Below, piece by piece: positions 5,715 to 5,990 of a DNA stretch of 5,990 nt. The notes beneath the pieces were generated by a model. It did not search any database, was not told where the DNA came from, and worked only from the letters and a program-made list of their open reading frames with translations. This stretch comes from Xanthocytophaga sp031424975 (GTDB lineage: Bacteria; Bacteroidota; Bacteroidia; Cytophagales; 172606-1). The first letter of the stretch is position 1. Each line of letters opens with the position of its first letter. The DNA is taken from the NCBI GenBank assembly GCA_031424975.1, contig JANPIL010000328.1, forward strand, positions 1-5,990, in the 5' to 3' direction. The position numbers and the translations under genes were made by a program.

Positions 5715-5750
5715 GCATACTCAGGCAACCGTTTGGTTGCCTGAGTATGC
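5715..5750 (-). terminator. Perfect 16-bp hairpin after the serine hydrolase gene
   Basis: GCATACTCAGGCAACC (5715-5730) and its exact reverse complement (5735-5750) are separated by a 4-nt loop. It begins 9 bp after the stop codon of the minus-strand hydrolase gene. On the minus strand it is followed by TGCCTTCGGGTGTTTTCC, so the only T-run is 11 bases away. Termination or mRNA 3'-end protection is likely from its place and strength, but it is not a textbook intrinsic terminator. Confidence 0.6.
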
Positions 5751-5759
5751 CTCCACCTG

Positions 5760-5990
5760 TCATTCCGCGTAAAACTTTTCCGCTCCTTTGGCTGGCTTCC
5801 AAGGGGATTTCGGCTCAAAATGCTGCCAGAGCAGCCTTGAAACATCGCGCAGCAGCACAAAACCGGCATTGTTGTATTCGTAGCTAATGTCCTGCTGGTT
5901 TTTGGTGATGACGCAAAACACGTAATCACCGGAAGGCGCATTGACCAGCACCACCTCCGACCGCGACCGGTCCACGGCTCCCTGCTTGGA
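5760..5990 (-). CDS. Serine hydrolase, class A beta-lactamase-like, C-terminal fragment
   Basis: The last 76 residues of a gene that begins beyond the right edge; the frame is open to base 5990 and ends at the TGA at 5760-5762. It starts with SKQGA, which falls where the KTG/KSG box of serine beta-lactamases lies on the strand lining the active site, followed by a strand with EVVLVNAPSGDYVFCVITKN and a final helix around NNAGFVLLRDVSRLLWQHF, the standard end of the Beta-lactamase2 fold. The visible box reads K-Q-G rather than K-T/S-G. The SxxK nucleophile motif and any signal peptide are outside the window, so it may be a true beta-lactamase, a peptidase or another esterase-like member. It lies upstream of marR in the same direction but is separated by the strong hairpin and a 286-bp gap, so it is probably a separate unit. 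Confidence 0.7.
   Translation of the reverse strand, partial: SKQGAVDRSRSEVVLVNAPSGDYVFCVITKNQQDISYEYNNAGFVLLRDVSRLLWQHFEPKSPWKPAKGAEKFYAE

Noticed and set aside
5684..5941. Alternative 85-codon minus-strand frame at the right end
   Set aside because: It overlaps the hydrolase fragment in another frame, runs through the 16-bp hairpin, and has no family features; the frame ending at 5760 has the beta-lactamase-like fold signature.

Overview
The window reads as a chromosomal piece of a Bacteroidota (Bacteroidetes-type) bacterium of moderate GC. Three signs point there. The minus-strand genes start without Shine-Dalgarno sequences. A promoter matching the Bacteroidota pattern (TTTG-like box, 19-nt spacer, TAnnTTTG) lies before the regulator gene. 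The protein families also fit. The assignment is inference, since no marker gene is present.

Layout, left to right. Bases 1-287 (+) hold the 3' end of an S51/peptidase E-like gene. A perfect 10-bp hairpin at 316-343, with T-rich flanks on both strands, separates it from a convergent minus-strand cluster. In transcription order, right to left, that cluster is: a MarR-family regulator (5473-5003); a two-domain beta-oxidation enzyme of FadN type (4888-2432), with 3-hydroxyacyl-CoA dehydrogenase first and enoyl-CoA hydratase second; a PD-(D/E)XK nuclease-like protein of unknown role (2383-1625); and a FadA-type thiolase (1540-362). Upstream of marR, also on the minus strand, is the 3' end of a serine beta-lactamase-like hydrolase (5990-5760), closed by a perfect 16-bp hairpin.

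How the genes work together. FadN would hydrate enoyl-CoA and oxidise the 3-hydroxyacyl-CoA, and FadA would cleave the 3-ketoacyl-CoA, so the two cover the last three steps of the fatty-acid beta-oxidation cycle. No acyl-CoA dehydrogenase gene is present; the operon ends at the bidirectional hairpin. MarR is the obvious candidate regulator. It has its own promoter, with a small palindrome over the upstream box.

The most unusual feature is a 30-nt intergenic repeat present in good copies at 1596-1625, 2389-2418 and 5662-5691, with an interrupted copy at 4927-4978 and a half copy at 5568-5580. All are in the same orientation, and one lies at every junction of the minus-strand genes. Two copies bracket the nuclease-like gene almost to the base, so that gene looks like a cassette dropped between fadN and fadA. 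There is no gene-free stretch over 300 bases; the longest, 5474-5759, holds the marR promoter, two repeats, a possible 25-codon ORF and the hairpin.
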